This document shows, piece by piece, positions 1-11,796 of a DNA stretch of 64,000 nt (positions are counted from its first letter, which is position 1; the number at the start of each line of letters is the position of its first letter). Origin of the DNA: Cunninghamia lanceolata (Eukaryota > Streptophyta > Pinopsida > Cupressales > Cupressaceae); assembly GCA_027924645.1 (NCBI GenBank), contig BSBN01001017.1, positions 11,434,501 through 11,498,500 of the forward strand, written 5' to 3'. A program made the translations under genes and the position numbers. The notes under the pieces are model-generated. The model was not told where the DNA came from. It was given only the letters and a program-made list of their open reading frames with translations, and searched no databases.

Positions 1-3000
1 GGTTAGAAGAAATGTTACTATGTCCAAGAAGCTGGAGAAGGAGTCATAAATGATGAATCTGATCATGGAGGTTTCACTGAAAATGATTGGGTGTTCATTT
101 CTATCAAAGAAGAAGAACCAGTGTCTACTAAATCTACTAGCTGTACAAATGTGGAAAGTGCCTTGGCTGCCCAAGTTGTTGAAAAGGATGAATGGGTGAT
201 TGATAGTGGATGTTCTCATCATATGACTGGTGATAAAAGTAAGTTTGTAAGCTTTGAAAAATATGAAGGTGGGCTTGTAAAATTTGGAGACAACTGAGCT
301 GGTAGAATCCGTGGTAGAGGATCCATCTCTTTTGATGGTAAGAATAATGCCAATGATGTTTTGTATGTGGAAGGACCGAAGCATAATCTTTTCAGTGTTG
401 GACAGTTGGTTGACAAGGGTTATGATCTTTGATTCAAGGATGGAAAATGCAAAATCTTCAAAAGCTCTGGAACTGAATTTGCATCTAGTACTCAAACTAG
501 AGGTAACATCTTTCATTTAAGTAGTTCTAGAAAAAGTTGTCTAATTTCTTAAATAGATCAAAGTTGGTTATGGCATAGGAGGATGTGTCATGTGAATTTT
601 GATAACATTGTCAAGATAAGTTCTATTCAGGCTATAAGAGATCTACCAAAACTTGTGAAACCTGATAGCATGTGTAGAGAATGTTAATTGGATAAACAGA
701 ACAAAATTTTGTTCAAAAGTAAAGAACAATTTTCAAGTGAACGGTTGGAACTTGTGCATACTAATCTGTGTGGTCCTGCTAGAATTAGGAGTGTGCAAGA
801 AGACATATATTTTATGTTGCTAATTGATTATTACTCCCAGATGATGTGGGTAACCTTCTTAAAATAAAAATCAAAAACTCTTGACAAATTCAAAATGTTC
901 AAGGTTATGGTGGAGAATGAGATTGATGGAAAGATAAAGTGTCTAAGATTTGATAAAGGTGGAGAATTTACCTCTAGTGAGTTTGATTCATTCTATGAAA
1001 AGAATGGAATAAAAAGATAGTTATCTACTCCTAGGACTCCACAACAAAATGGAGTAGTGGAAAGAAAAAATTGGACCATTCAAGAAGCTGCCAGGACCAT
1101 GATGATGGAAACAAATGTTCCTCAAGTCTATTGGAGAGAAGCTATGAGTACTACTGTCTAAACTCTTAATCAGGTACAAATCAAAGGCAACTCTGGTAAG
1201 ACTCCTTATAAACTATGGTTTGGTCATCCTCCTATTGTGAGATATTTTAGAGTTTTTGGTAGCAAATGCTATATCAAAAGAGATGAGGATCTAGGCAAGT
1301 TTGAAGCAAGAAGTGATAAAGGAATATTTATGGGTTACTCTACTCAAAGCAAGGCATATCAGTGCTTTAACAAAAGATTGAAAAAGATTGTCAAAAGTGC
1401 AAATATTAGAGTTGATGAAAGAAAAGAAGGTCATTCTAGGTCTTGCAGATATGATTCAGAAGATCAAGATGAAAGTCAAAATCAAGGAAGGCAAGTTCAG
1501 ACCCAGATTCAGATCTAGATTGATCCAGAAAATCTAGTAACTCAAGAGGATAGTGCAGAAGTTGAGGAACAACCTCAAGAAATAGAAGTTCAAGCAAATT
1601 CCAAAACTCCCAAGTATGTAAGGATGAATCATCCTAAAGATCAAATCATAGGAGATAGAAATAAAGGTGTTTGAACAAGGAGAAGAGTTACTGAAGATTA
1701 AGAAGAGATTTGTCTGATTTCAAAGATTGAACCAAAAATAGTAAGTGAAGCCTGCAAAGATGAAAACTGGGTAAAGGCAATGGAAGAAGAATTAATGCAA
1801 TTTGAAAAGAATAACACTTGGGATCGTGTCTCTAGACCTGAGGACAAAAATATGATTTGAGCTAAATGGGTCTTCTGGAATAAACTAAATGAAGATGGTG
1901 AAGTTGTAAGAAATAAAGAAAGTTTGGTATGTAAAGGATATTCTCAAGTGGAAGGAATTGATTTTGAAGAAACTTTTGCTCTGGTATCAAGAATAGAGGC
2001 AGTCAGATTGTTTCTTGCTTTTGCTACTTATAAAGATTTCAAAGTCTATCAGATGGATGTCAACTCAGCATTTCTAAATGGAGAGTTAGAAGAAGAAGTC
2101 TACATTGAGCAACTGGAAGGATTTTAGTTGTCTGGTCAGAGAGATATGGTTTGCAGGTTAAGGAAAGCATTGTATGGACTCAAACAAGACCCAAGAGCCT
2201 AGTATGCAAGATTAGATAAGTATTTACTAAAGCTAGGTTATAGCAAAGGCACTGCTGACAGTAATCTTTGCTTCAAAATTAATCATGAGAATATTCTGAT
2301 TGTTGAGGTATTTGTTGATGATATCATTTTTGGTGGAAATGAGAGTATGTGCAAAACATTTTCTGATCAAATGCAAAGTGAATTTGAGATGTCCATGTTT
2401 GGTGAGATGAATTTCTTCTTAGGTCTACAAATCACTCAGTCAGATAAAGGTATCTTCATATCTCATTCTAAGTATGTGAGAAAACTATTGAAGAAGTTTG
2501 GAATGGAAGATTCAAAGCCAGTAGCTACACCTATGGTAACCAGATGCAAGTTAAGTAAAGATGATAATTCACCTAAGGCAAATCAGAAAAGGTATAGATC
2601 AATGATTAGAGGACTGCTCTATTTGACTCAGACCAGACCTGATATCATGAATACAGTTGGACTTGTTGCTAGATTTCAAGTTGATCCTAGAGAATCCCAC
2701 GTTGTAGCAGTCAAGAGAATTTTTAGATATCTCAAAGGGACAATTGATTATGGATTATAGTATCCAAAGGATAATGACTTCACTCTTCATGCATATATAG
2801 ATGCTGATTGGGTAGGAGATGTGAATGACAAAAAAAGCACTAGTGGTGGTGCATTCTTCTTAGGAATTAGATTGGTTTATTGGATGAGCAAAAAGTAGGA
2901 GGCAATATCCCTATCTACAATAGAGGCAGAATATATAACAACAACAAACAATTGTACTCAAGTTATGTGGATGAAGCAAATATTGAAGGACATCAGAATT

Positions 3001-3264
3001 GTGTTTAAGGAGCTTGTCACAATCTTCTATGATAATTCACGTGCAATAAGCATCTCAAAGAATCCAGTATTGCATTCAAAGACAAAGCACATATCCATCA
3101 AGTTTCATTTCTTGAGAGAGAAGGTAAATGAGAATGATGTCAAGTTGGAGTTTGTGTCTTCAAGGGATTAGATTGCATATATTTTAATTAAGCCTCTTCC
3201 CAAGGATACTTTTGAGTATCTTAGAGAGAAGTTAGGGGTTATTACCCCTCCTAGTCAGAATTAA
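1..3264 (+). pseudogene. pol: copia pol polyprotein, decayed
   Basis: The aspartic protease motif WVIDSGCSHHMTG is at about 193-232. A GAG-pre-integrase segment (WHRRMCHVNFDN) starts near 570. Integrase follows: HTNLCGP near 756-778 (the first catalytic Asp is Asn here), FDKGGEF near 949-970 and TPQQNGVVERKN near 1036-1071 (second Asp and Glu kept). Reverse transcriptase includes [17 protein letters not shown] (about 2047-2097) and FVDDIIF (about 2311-2331, for the usual YVDD). RNase H shows YIDADW near 2795 and STIEAEYI near 2915. In-frame stops occur at, for example, 295-297, 430-432, 685-687, 865-867, 2125-2127 and 3172-3174, and the frame finally ends at 3262-3264. The protein is clearly that of a plant copia element but cannot be made intact. 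Confidence 0.92.
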
Positions 3265-3599
3265 AATGCACTAGAGTGCATCAGTCCGGTGGAATTCACA
3301 GTCACATCTTGTGATCCAGATTGATGTTAAGAAGGCACTACTTAGGGGGAGTAGTTTGCATGTAATTTTTTGAGTTTGGTCTAAAAAAAAAAATAAGGAG
3401 AAAAGACTGAAAATATGTGCCCTTTGCCATTGATGTCAAAGGGGGAGAGAAATCATGTGAAAAACTAGTTGCTGATGAAAGGGGGAGCAATGAAGTTAGT
3501 GGTTGCAGAAGTGATAAGAGAAAGGGGAAGAATATCATATCTTGATGGTTGAATCAATTTTTCACATCATATGTTGCCATCAATGACAAAGGAGGAGAT
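3265..3599 (+). other. C1 3' untranslated region with repeated polypurine tracts
   Basis: Between the pol stop and the 3' LTR there are five purine tracts of the type AGGGGGAG or AAGGGG: near 3342-3350, 3436-3446, 3478-3486, 3520-3530 and 3587-3598. The last (caaaggaggagat) abuts the LTR start TGTTGCAAAT and is the likely plus-strand primer. Two tracts lie in the context TTGCCATTGATGTCAAAGGGGG or close variants, which is the same context seen beside the tracts of the two non-autonomous elements. Confidence 0.75.
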
Positions 3600-4956
3600 T
3601 GTTGCAAATATGTGCCTAATCAATGTTGTCATTGATGTCAACATATTCTTGTTGCCATTGGTGTCAACTATATCCTATTTTGTTGCCTGTTTAGAAGACT
3701 GAAATGTTGAGGATATTGAGCAAATTAATAAGGATCAATGTATACAGACCATATGGTTGAGTAGAGGATTGTCTTAAGAAGCTCCAGTTAAGATTTAAAG
3801 GGTTTGCATGAAGATTTGAAGAAGCTATGGCCATCTGAGTAGAACCAGTTTTGTAGTGTTTAGAAGAGACAGAGTGACAGGAAAGAGGTCTGAACTATTT
3901 CAAAAATATAAAATGATGATCTGCAGATCTAGAGATATGTTTGGAAAGTCAGTGTGTATCATCTAGTCAAGTGGTTCATGGTTTGGAGATCCACAAGTAA
4001 TCTTTCTTATGTAATAGTCATAGTAGACAGTGTTCTTAAGGTTCCAGATGAAGATGTAAGTGATTCTGATAATTTGGAGGAGTGCGGATGTTTTTGTTGA
4101 ATTCAATGTGCTTGTGAAGGTCTCTAGATCATGTGACTGCTATGTTGGAGGTCTGGATTGAAGTTTGAGCTTGTTGGTGAAGATTTCCTTCTCGGTACTA
4201 CTGTTCTTCCCAGCCTTGGCCGACCGGATGATTCAAGAGTGTTGCGAATGATATAAGAGTAATTCGATGGAGCTTGGTGTTTTGATCAAGGAATATCTGA
4301 GTCTCAGTTATGTTTGGGCAACAACTTAGTGACTCACATTAAGTCAAATGCTTATAGTGCCAACCTTGATGTTTATTCCAAGGTTGATGAAGCATATAAA
4401 GGCATGTAGTTGAGTTGTTGAAAATCATCCTTGTGCGAAATCAAAAATCCCAAGAAAGGATCAGAGACAGAGCAAAGAAAAGAATGAGTAGAGGAGAAAG
4501 AATAGTAAAGGATGAAGTGATAGTGAAGAAGTATTTGGGAGAAAAGAAGATTTTTATGAGCACTCAATGAGACTAAACTAGGCATGAAGAAGATGCTATT
4601 TCTCAGTTAATTTCTTTTAGACTAAAAATAAATTATGTAGGCAGTGATCCTCTCTTTTGAACAGTGAGCTCTGGGTAGTGCCTTCGAAGGCATGTGCCTT
4701 CTATTTTTTCTAAAGTACTTTTAATAAGGTACTAATCTTTGTAGGTTAACCCCCATCATGGTTTTCCCTTAACCGGGTTTCCACATAAAAATCTTGGTGT
4801 TATGTGTTCATTTGTCTCTGCTCATGTGTTGATGATTCATGCTTTAAATGTTTATATCATTAATCAGTTTTGTGTGGTAAAGAAATAGTTGCAAGTGCTA
4901 AAGAATTGGGACAACTGATTCACCCCCCGTCTCAGTTGTCTGACCTAATCCCAACA
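3600..4956 (+). repeat. 3' LTR of copia C1
   Basis: It starts TGTTGCAAAT directly after a polypurine tract and ends CCCAACA, giving the TG...CA ends of an LTR and a length of 1357 bp. Near its 3' end is actgattcacccccc, the same LTR-end motif (in reverse) found at the edges of the N1 and N2 LTRs. No open reading frame of interest is inside it. Confidence 0.8.
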
Positions 4957-5276
4957 TCTTTCTAGGTTTAGGGTTGAGGCAATGAGCCTGCTAGACCTAG
5001 TTGTATTTCATGGCATTGAGCCATCATGTTCTAGGCCCATGGAGTGACCAAGCCTGAACATCACCATTTGTAAAAGATTGCAATATATATTGAGAGCTAA
5101 TCCTCTCCATGGTTTTTCCCTTTCTTGGGTTTTCCATGTAAAAATCTGGTGTCTATGTGTCATGTTTATGTGGCTTGTATTTCTGTGGTTAATTTGCTTT
5201 TTGATTATTAAAGTTGGTATTTGGTTTAGTTATTTAAATTTCAAAATACTGATTCACCCCCTCTCAGTATTCAACA
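4957..5276 (+). repeat. 3' part of a second copia-type LTR
   Basis: This piece ends gattcaccccctctcagtat followed by tcaaca and contains ccatggtttttccctttcttgg, both matching the last part of the C1 LTR (4740-4956) at lower identity. Right of 5276 the sequence is gypsy G1 integrase read on the minus strand. The simplest reading is that this LTR inserted into G1 and C1 later inserted into this LTR. The left part is outside the window. Confidence 0.65.
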
Positions 5277-5413
5277 CTTTCAAGTCCCAATCTTTTCTAT
5301 TTCCATCACACATTTTTGTCAATGTCTTCCCAATGATTTTTTTAAGGCTTCACTTGCACCATTTTCCTATGGATGATATGGTGAGGTTTTGTTGTGCGTG
5401 ATCATGAAAGATT
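5277..5413 (-). pseudogene. G1 integrase, C-terminal half of catalytic core
   Basis: Read on the minus strand from 5413 it gives SFMITHNKTSPYHP, a stop, then ENGASEALKK, which matches the conserved gypsy integrase block around the catalytic Glu (NG.xE). A frameshift follows, then KDWDLK just before the LTR fragment. It continues directly from the integrase piece that ends at 12875: the codons LLK | SFMITH join in frame when N1 plus one AGATT copy is removed. Confidence 0.85.
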
Positions 5414-6499
5414 TGTTGATAACTGAGAGGGGGGTGAATCAATTATCGTAATTATTTCAGCTTTCTGAACTTCCTTATCAATTAGTGCAGTATTAAATTA
5501 AATAAGCAAACATAACCATGAAATGGAAATAACATTAATACACATGACACAATGATTTTGATGTGGAAAACCCTGTTAGGGGAAAAACCATGGGGTGATT
5601 AACCCAAGATTGTATTCTCTGTTAGAAAAATAGAAAGAACAAATGGCACATGCCAATTAGGGCTTACTGCCCGAGCACACTATTCACAAGAGGCTTACTG
5701 CCTACAATAGTTTATATAAGGAATCTAGATACTTGAACTGATGAGAAGCATTCTCAAATGTTGAGGTTAAGTTTTGGTTAAGCTTAATAGACTGATCTGC
5801 TGCACTTCATTCTCACTCTCTTAGGTGCTGCTATCCTGTTACATTCTGGACCTGTCTTACTACCTTCACACTGCTCTTCTTCTTTTCTTCATACTATTGA
5901 TACACCATCACCACCTTCACATCCAAATATATCTGGTATATATATCCGCACAAAGGATTTCATCCTCTTTCTAGTTGGCATCCAGAATAATCAATATTTT
6001 CCCAAACTTTGATTAGTCGGCTAAATCTTTGCATACCAAGTAATGTGGATCAAGGAGATGCTTATAGAAGTCATCAATCATGTCAACCAGTTATGAATGA
6101 TACCTCAGGAAGCTTGATCACCATCAATATCTGATCCAGATTTAGGTCTGGTGCTCTATCGGTTAGTTCTTCCTCTGTCTATTCTGCCAAACAGAAACCT
6201 AACACTCAAGTGCTTATGTCTCTTCACTCTTTCATCACTGGAGGTTCAATCCTTGGAATCTACCAGTCAATGTACTCCTATTGACTTCCCCAAATCTGCA
6301 CTTAATTCAGATACTTCCTTTGAGAGATCCGGACCTGATTGTCAGACCCTACTGCATGCTCTGTTCTTGCTTACCGGACCACAACACTTCTTCAATCTAA
6401 CTTCTGGTATAGGCACACCATGTTCTATGGATGGGTGGGATGAACTTTGTTGCCATCAATGACAACACTCATGAAGCCATATAGTGTCTCTTGCCAACA
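5414..6499 (-). repeat. 3' LTR of N1
   Basis: On the + strand it begins TGTTGATAACTGAGAGGGG and ends TCTTGCCAACA, 1086 bp. It aligns along its whole length with 11797-12874. A TATATATA stretch at 5937-5944, about 555 bp into the LTR on the minus strand, is kept in both LTRs and has an equivalent in N2. Confidence 0.9.
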
Positions 6500-6680
6500 A
6501 TCTCCCCCTTTGGCATTGATGGCAACACTTAGTGAAAAATGACTAAGTGTCACACTATACTCCCCCTTGGCTGATGCTCTATTCTTATGTACATTTTTTG
6601 GATCTCCCCCTTAGCTGGATTCCTCATTTTTCACTACTCCTCACTCCCCCTTTGACATCAATGGCAAAGGGTGGGGTCTG
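6500..6680 (-). other. N1 polypurine tract array
   Basis: On the minus strand the sequence next to the 3' LTR is ...TTGCCATCAATGCCAAAGGGGGAGAT then TGTTGG. Further tracts of the form AAGGGGGAG lie upstream near 6560-6570, 6603-6613 and 6644-6654. The tract at about 6500-6513 is in the normal position for plus-strand priming. The repeated tracts and the surrounding TTGCCATTGATG word match the 3' leader of C1 (3330-3599) and of N2 (22016-22150). The remaining stretch to 6908 is AT-rich and has no recognisable feature. Confidence 0.7.
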
Positions 6681-6908
6681 CACACCAAAATTTCTAAAAA
6701 AAACAATCTATACTTAGCCGTATAAAACATATATACATGTTTTACCTACATATACTAAAAATATATCTGCAAAAGTGGTCTTTAGCTATACCACTTCTCT
6801 CATCCAACTCATCTTCATCCTATCCAAAATTGAGATGTGACCACTCAACAAGAATGCAAAAGCTTCTGCCCTTTTTAGATCTATCAGATCACTGGTCCGG
6901 GCTATAGT

Positions 6909-9900
6909 CTAAGCATCACTTAGGGCCTCGTGCATGGCCTCTAACTTAGGGATAATGATCCCTCTAAGTTCACTCAACCTACTTATTCTATTTTTCTTCT
7001 CCTTCTCAAGTTTCTTAATTTCATTCAAGACTGCAATAATCTGACATTCTTGATTGATTACGGGAGATGAGAGAGGATCAAAACTTTGAGACAAACTTAG
7101 TAGTTTATCTTCTTGCTCTTTTACTATCTTATCAACATCTTTGGTCACTTTGGGCCAGGATAAACAAAATTTATAAATATTTCCACCATCTTTGAGAGCA
7201 TTTTCTAAACTCTTTTTCCCAATATCTATAATTCTCATGTCATTTGAGATTAGACCCTGTACTTTAGAGAATCTCTTATCCAAAAATTCTTTCCTAACTT
7301 CTCTTCTACTGCTTTCTCTAAAGAATCAAAATGTGTATTAACAGAATTTACAAGAGACTTTAGATTATCGGATCTAGAGGTTGTAGGATCCTTTTGGAAG
7401 GATGGCATGATCATTTCCAATACATTGGATGCAGTTTCTATGAGCTCACAGTCTTCCATGTGAGACTTTAGCATTTTTTCTTTTGCCTTTGCTTGAGTGA
7501 AGGAAGCTAGTTTCATGGTTTGGACCGGAGAGAGGGAATCAAAATTGAATGGACCTTGAAGTAGTTCTGGTTCATCAAAATCCATCATCTCTTTGGTCAA
7601 GAACTCTTTGACTGATTCTACTATGTCTCTTGCCAGAGACAAAATTTTCTCCCCTTCTGCAGCCTTACCACTATCATCTTTTTCTTTTGCTTCTTGTCTG
7701 ATCTTCTCTTGTACTCTTTCTTTTTCTTTGGATCCAGAGTCTGTAGGGGAAACCGGAGGAGAGATATTTGCTTGATCATGGACCTCCACTTCCGAAGCAG
7801 AGGAATCTAAGTCCTTATCTTTTTCTTCACCTGTCTCCTTTACCTCTTCTGCCACTGTCTCAGTAGATTCTTCTTCACCATCTATAGCAGAGGGATCATC
7901 TCCTAAGTCCTCTACAATAGGAATGTTGAATCTTTTCTATGCATTCTGGAGGATCTCTTCTGTCTCTTTTGCTACTTTGTCAGTTTCTCTGAGCATAAGC
8001 TGATTCATTCTAGCTTTGCTCCGGAACTCATCCTTACAATCTTTGAAGATCATATTCTTCTACTTAGGAGTGATTGAAGGATATAGCTGAATAGCTATCT
8101 ATTCTCAGATCTCAAGATCCTTTGGCATAGCATTATTCTTTCTTATTTCTAATTCCTTTTCTAGGCTTTTAGTAATAAGAGATATGATTTCAATAAAAGC
8201 CTTGTTGTAGATATTTAGATACCTGACTGTGGCTTCTTGCAAGATTTTTTGGTTAGCTTCATTGTAATCATCATAGAATTCAGCCATTGGTTGAAGGTTC
8301 CCATCCACAGTAACTGATTTTATGATGTCATCAATGCATAGAGTAGGTTTCTCAACAAATTCTTTTGTTACTTCTTCAGCAGAAGGTTCACTGGATGTTT
8401 TCCTTTTCTTCTTCATTTTCTTTACTTCCTCATCTAATTCTGTCTCTTCTTCATCCTTTTGGCTTGTGTAAGATCTTGTTGCCTTTTTCTAGGTTCTCTT
8501 CTCACCTTTTCTGGATGATTTTGCTTCCAGTTTTGATGCCTTAGAGCTCTTTGTAGTGGTAGGTGCAGAGGTCTTAGAGGATCTGGTCTGGGAGGGGACT
8601 TCCACCAGAGCACCTTCTTTCTCTGCTCTTTCTTTTTCTTTCTCTGTCCTTTCTGTCTTTTCTCTATTTGCATCAAGAGTCTCTTTTGAAATTCCATGCC
8701 TCTTGGCAAACTCTTCTACTCCCCTCCTCACTTTTATTTTTATTTCTAGTTGTCTTAGCTCCACATGGATCTTCACACTTAATTCTTCAAAGGTTCCAAA
8801 CCTTTCTACTTTAGGATCCTTGGATTGACTGAGCATGTGTTGAACATGTAGCTCAACAATTTTCTCATCTACTTCATACCCCATTGGCATGATCCAGACT
8901 ATTCTTGGCTCTACTGCCTCCATTAGACATTAATCAGTTTCTACCATAAAGCATACTATATCTTTATACTTTTTAACTAAAGATTGGGGGGTTCTCTCTC
9001 TTGCTTGCATCATGCTCTAAAAATTCTTGAAATAGCCCCAGAGTGTTGTATTCTGTGCCTTGGCATCACCAAGCCCATGTATATAATCTCTGATTTGGAT
9101 GGCTACTAGTCTATCATTCTACCATACCCAACCACTAGATCTGAGAAGCTCATTCATGAAGTAGAAGAACAAGCACAGTATCAGCCCACCATACTTGAAG
9201 GAGTTCTTCTTGTCCTTCTTGATATTTTGTAGTTTTTCCATTAGTTGGCTCATAAGGAGTTCACAAAGATCATAATCTACATTTTTCTTCAACATTTCAT
9301 AAGCAGTGTAAATTGCAATTCTGGGTACTAAATTTTCCTGCTAGAGTGATATATTGTATAACCGATGATCATGGAGGCAAACTTGACATCCAGATCGGTA
9401 ATGTCTTCTATTGTCATTGCTCTTTTGTCAAATTTTGATCCGGTAGCTTCACTCACAGTTTGATTCTTGATGGATTTGAGAATAGGAATCCCACTAGATG
9501 AGTGCAATCCGGTTACTACCCTAATGGCACCCTTGGTTATCTTAAATGGCCTCATCAACCATATAAAGTTATCATACATTCTACTTAGAACATACTGGAC
9601 CCATTCATCTTCTGCAAAACAGGGGAAATGAATGCATTGTGCAAAATGCTTGTCCCAGATGGCTTTATACTAAGTTTTGAGTTCAAATGAGTCATCTATC
9701 AAATGCTTGTGATAGATATCAACCAGCTTAGATTCCCTAAATTCTTCAATATTCACATGAATATATGCCTTAATATCTTCTACATGCAGAACCCCATGCA
9801 GAATGCTTGAAAAGGCTCCTAGGGGATCAACTTCTAGGGATTTATATGGATGTTTCTTGAATTTAGGATGCAGCCTATCAATGATCTTTAAAACATTCGG

Positions 9901-9945
9901 TGTAGAAATCTTCAAAAGATTTTTTAGAGAAATATTCGATAACAA
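6909..9945 (-). pseudogene. N1 ORF2, large protein of unknown function replacing pol
   Basis: I do not recognise this protein. Open pieces read in order on the minus strand: 9945-9670 (PxFKKHPYKSLEVDPLGAF), 9579-9328 (WLMRPFKITKGAIRVVTGL), 8923-8434 (start MEAVEPRIVWIMPMGYEVDE, then Lys/Glu-rich), 8416-8105 (start MKKKRKTSSEP, a KKKRK cluster like a nuclear localisation signal), 7855-7250 (acidic, then FDEPELLQGP and SFTQAKAKEKMLKSH) and 7283-6909. Stops and frameshifts separate them; taken together they would be about 1000 residues. The same blocks in the same order occur in N2 (22232-26697). In the FDEPEL block I count about 40 of 61 residues identical between the two copies, with many conservative changes. 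No catalytic motif of reverse transcriptase, integrase, transposase or protease was seen. The charged linkers suggest several separate domains. Confidence 0.7.
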
Positions 9946-10551
9946 AAAATACCTTTTGCGCTTCTAGGGTTCGCTGAATGAGCTGAATTAATTTACTGGG
10001 TGAATCGACTTCAACGGTTGATCTTTTGAGAGTTCGAGATAATTAGTTACAGAGCTCCTTTTCTCTTCTTCTTGAATGCAAATGACAAGCAAATGAACCT
10101 TTTTATTTCTGGGAAAACCCTAATTTCATATTCCAATAAATGCACAACTCAAGTCATTCTGGTTGCCTAGTTCTTCTTATTTTGAGAAAGATCTTTTTTT
10201 TCAGATCACTGAGATATACTTGAAGTTATCCTTGGTGATTAATAACAAATTATCTTACTTTCCCCAAACACTTGATCTATCCACAGAACAAGATACCTTG
10301 AATTTGAATCATACCGAATTTCACTATGAGAATCCTATTTTACCGGATGACTGTTAAACCAGATCAATCTTGGAAGATTAGATTCTTCAAATCTTCCTAC
10401 GGATCTTCCATATCTTAACCAAGCTTTCTTTAGATGTTTCTCTAAAAATCCTTTTATTCTACAACTTTCCATGTGCCAATTTCAGGCACCAGTTAACTGG
10501 TTGGGGGAAAATGTTTTTCCTTTTGTCTCCCCTTGAGCTAGAGCTCACTTT
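9946..10551. other. N1 intergenic region between ORF1 and ORF2
   Basis: This 600 bp AT-rich stretch holds no gene I can support. A word ctggttggggga-like (about 10497-10508) lies just after the ORF1 stop on the minus strand and is also present at the matching place in N2 (about 27085-27096), so it may have a role, but none can be assigned. Confidence 0.4.
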
Positions 10552-11732
10552 TTAATTTTTCGAAGGAATATCAGCACCAGATTCTGGTGCGGATCCATCC
10601 CCTACATTTTCTATACTTCTCTTCACCCAAATCTTGTTCATCTCATTTTTAACTTCATCCGCATTCACTTTTCCTTTTCCTTTGTCTTGATTCTGATTAG
10701 GATGCACCAGACCCCTTTTGTCTTGATTCTTGCTTCTACAGAATTTTGCAATATGACTGGATCTATTGCAATTGTGGCAAACAACATTTCTTTGCATATT
10801 TGAATGATATCATCTTGATCTACATTGATTAGCCATATGTCCCATTCTATTGCATGCAAAGCATCTACCATTGAATGAATTGTTCATTTGCATATTTTTG
10901 CATTCATTAGATTTGTAGCCATAGCTTTTGCAGTTGAAACACTATCCAAAGAAGGATGTATTGGTCTGATTTATTCTCTTTCTGTACTGATTAGCTTTAT
11001 GACCAAAGTTATTGTAGTTGTGGCAGTATCCATTGAAGGATGGATATCTTTGAGCATTAGGTTGCCTTACCAGAAGTCTTCTAGGCCTGTTCCTTTGATT
11101 CCCTGATCCAAAATTCTTCTGACCGGATCCAGAGCTTTCACCTTTCTCATATCCCAAACCACACTTGTCATCTACCCTCTTTTGGCTTTCAAGAAGAACT
11201 TCAAGTTGAGAGAACTTATCTTGAATTTCTCTTTGTATTCATTTGTTGTTTGAAGATCCTTTTTAAGAATGTCAATTTGATCCTCAAGTTTTTCTTCATT
11301 ATCTCTAGCATCTTCAAGATCACATTCTAGATGCCTGATTATTCTATCCATTTTGTGGTAGTCTTCTAACGTCTCCTTGAGAGATTGTCGTAGATCATCT
11401 TCAGTTTTTCTTTTCTCTTCAATTTCTTGGGTGAATTTCATAACTCCTTATTCCATTTCATGTCTTATCATAATGACCTCTTTTGATAATTTTTCACATA
11501 ACTTGGTTTTCTCCTTTAGATCTTCATTTGTACCATTGTCTTCACTTTGACTTGCCAATTATTGAAGTAGATCTTTTCTCTTTTTCATAGAGATACTCAG
11601 TTTCCCTTTTAGTTCATGTATGAAATCATCAGCCTGTTTGAGTCTTTCCTTCAATTCATTGACTTCAGAGTTTGATTGCTCAAGATCATCTAGGGCAGAC
11701 TGAAGTTGATCCCTCATACCATACACATCCAT
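10552..11732 (-). pseudogene. gag: N1 ORF1, coiled coil plus four CCHC zinc knuckles (gag remnant)
   Basis: The ATG at 11732 lies about 50 bp inside the primer site. The first 190 or so residues are heptad-like and charged (for example DNEEKLEDQIDILKKDL), typical of the coiled coil found in some plant copia Gag proteins. GLGYEKGESSGSG follows, then four zinc knuckles spaced 26-28 codons: 11025-10984 (CHNYNNFGHKANQY, two Cys lost), 10941-10900 (CFNCKSYGYKSNEC, His lost), 10863-10822 (CFACNRMGHMANQC, intact) and 10779-10738 (CHNCNRSSHIAKFC, intact). Several stops and shifts break the frame. The usual N-terminal copia capsid domain (UBN2 type) is not visible upstream, so this looks like the nucleocapsid half of Gag only. 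A role in RNA binding is inferred from the knuckles. Confidence 0.8.
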
Positions 11733-11780
11733 TTGAGTTCCCAGATCTTCCTCTAGTTGTTAGGCTCTTTTGGAGGAACT

Positions 11781-11794
11781 TGGCTCTGATACCA
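11781..11794 (-). promoter_or_regulatory. N1 primer binding site, initiator tRNA-Met
   Basis: The + strand tggctctgatacca equals the 3' end of plant initiator tRNA-Met including CCA. Read on the minus strand it is TGGTATCAGAGCCA, the common plant primer site, two bases from the 5' LTR edge at 11797. It fixes the orientation and the LTR boundary. Confidence 0.92.
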
Positions 11795-11796
11795 AT

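Larger units (their letters stand above)
1..4956 (+). mobile_element. Ty1-copia LTR retrotransposon C1, 5' end outside window
   Basis: The order of domains read on the + strand is protease, GAG-pre-integrase, integrase, reverse transcriptase and RNase H, then a purine-rich 3' leader and a 3' LTR. Integrase before reverse transcriptase is the Ty1-copia order. The gag gene and 5' LTR lie left of the window, so the target-site duplication cannot be checked; the bases after the LTR are tcttt. The element ends inside or against another LTR fragment (4957-5276). Its 3' end has the same multi-polypurine-tract layout as the non-autonomous elements at 5414-12874 and 20891-29517. Confidence 0.9.

Noticed and set aside
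6909..9945. Host gene for ORF2 of N1
   Set aside because: It lies between the LTRs of a delimited element and recurs at the same place in N2, so it belongs to the element and not to the host locus.
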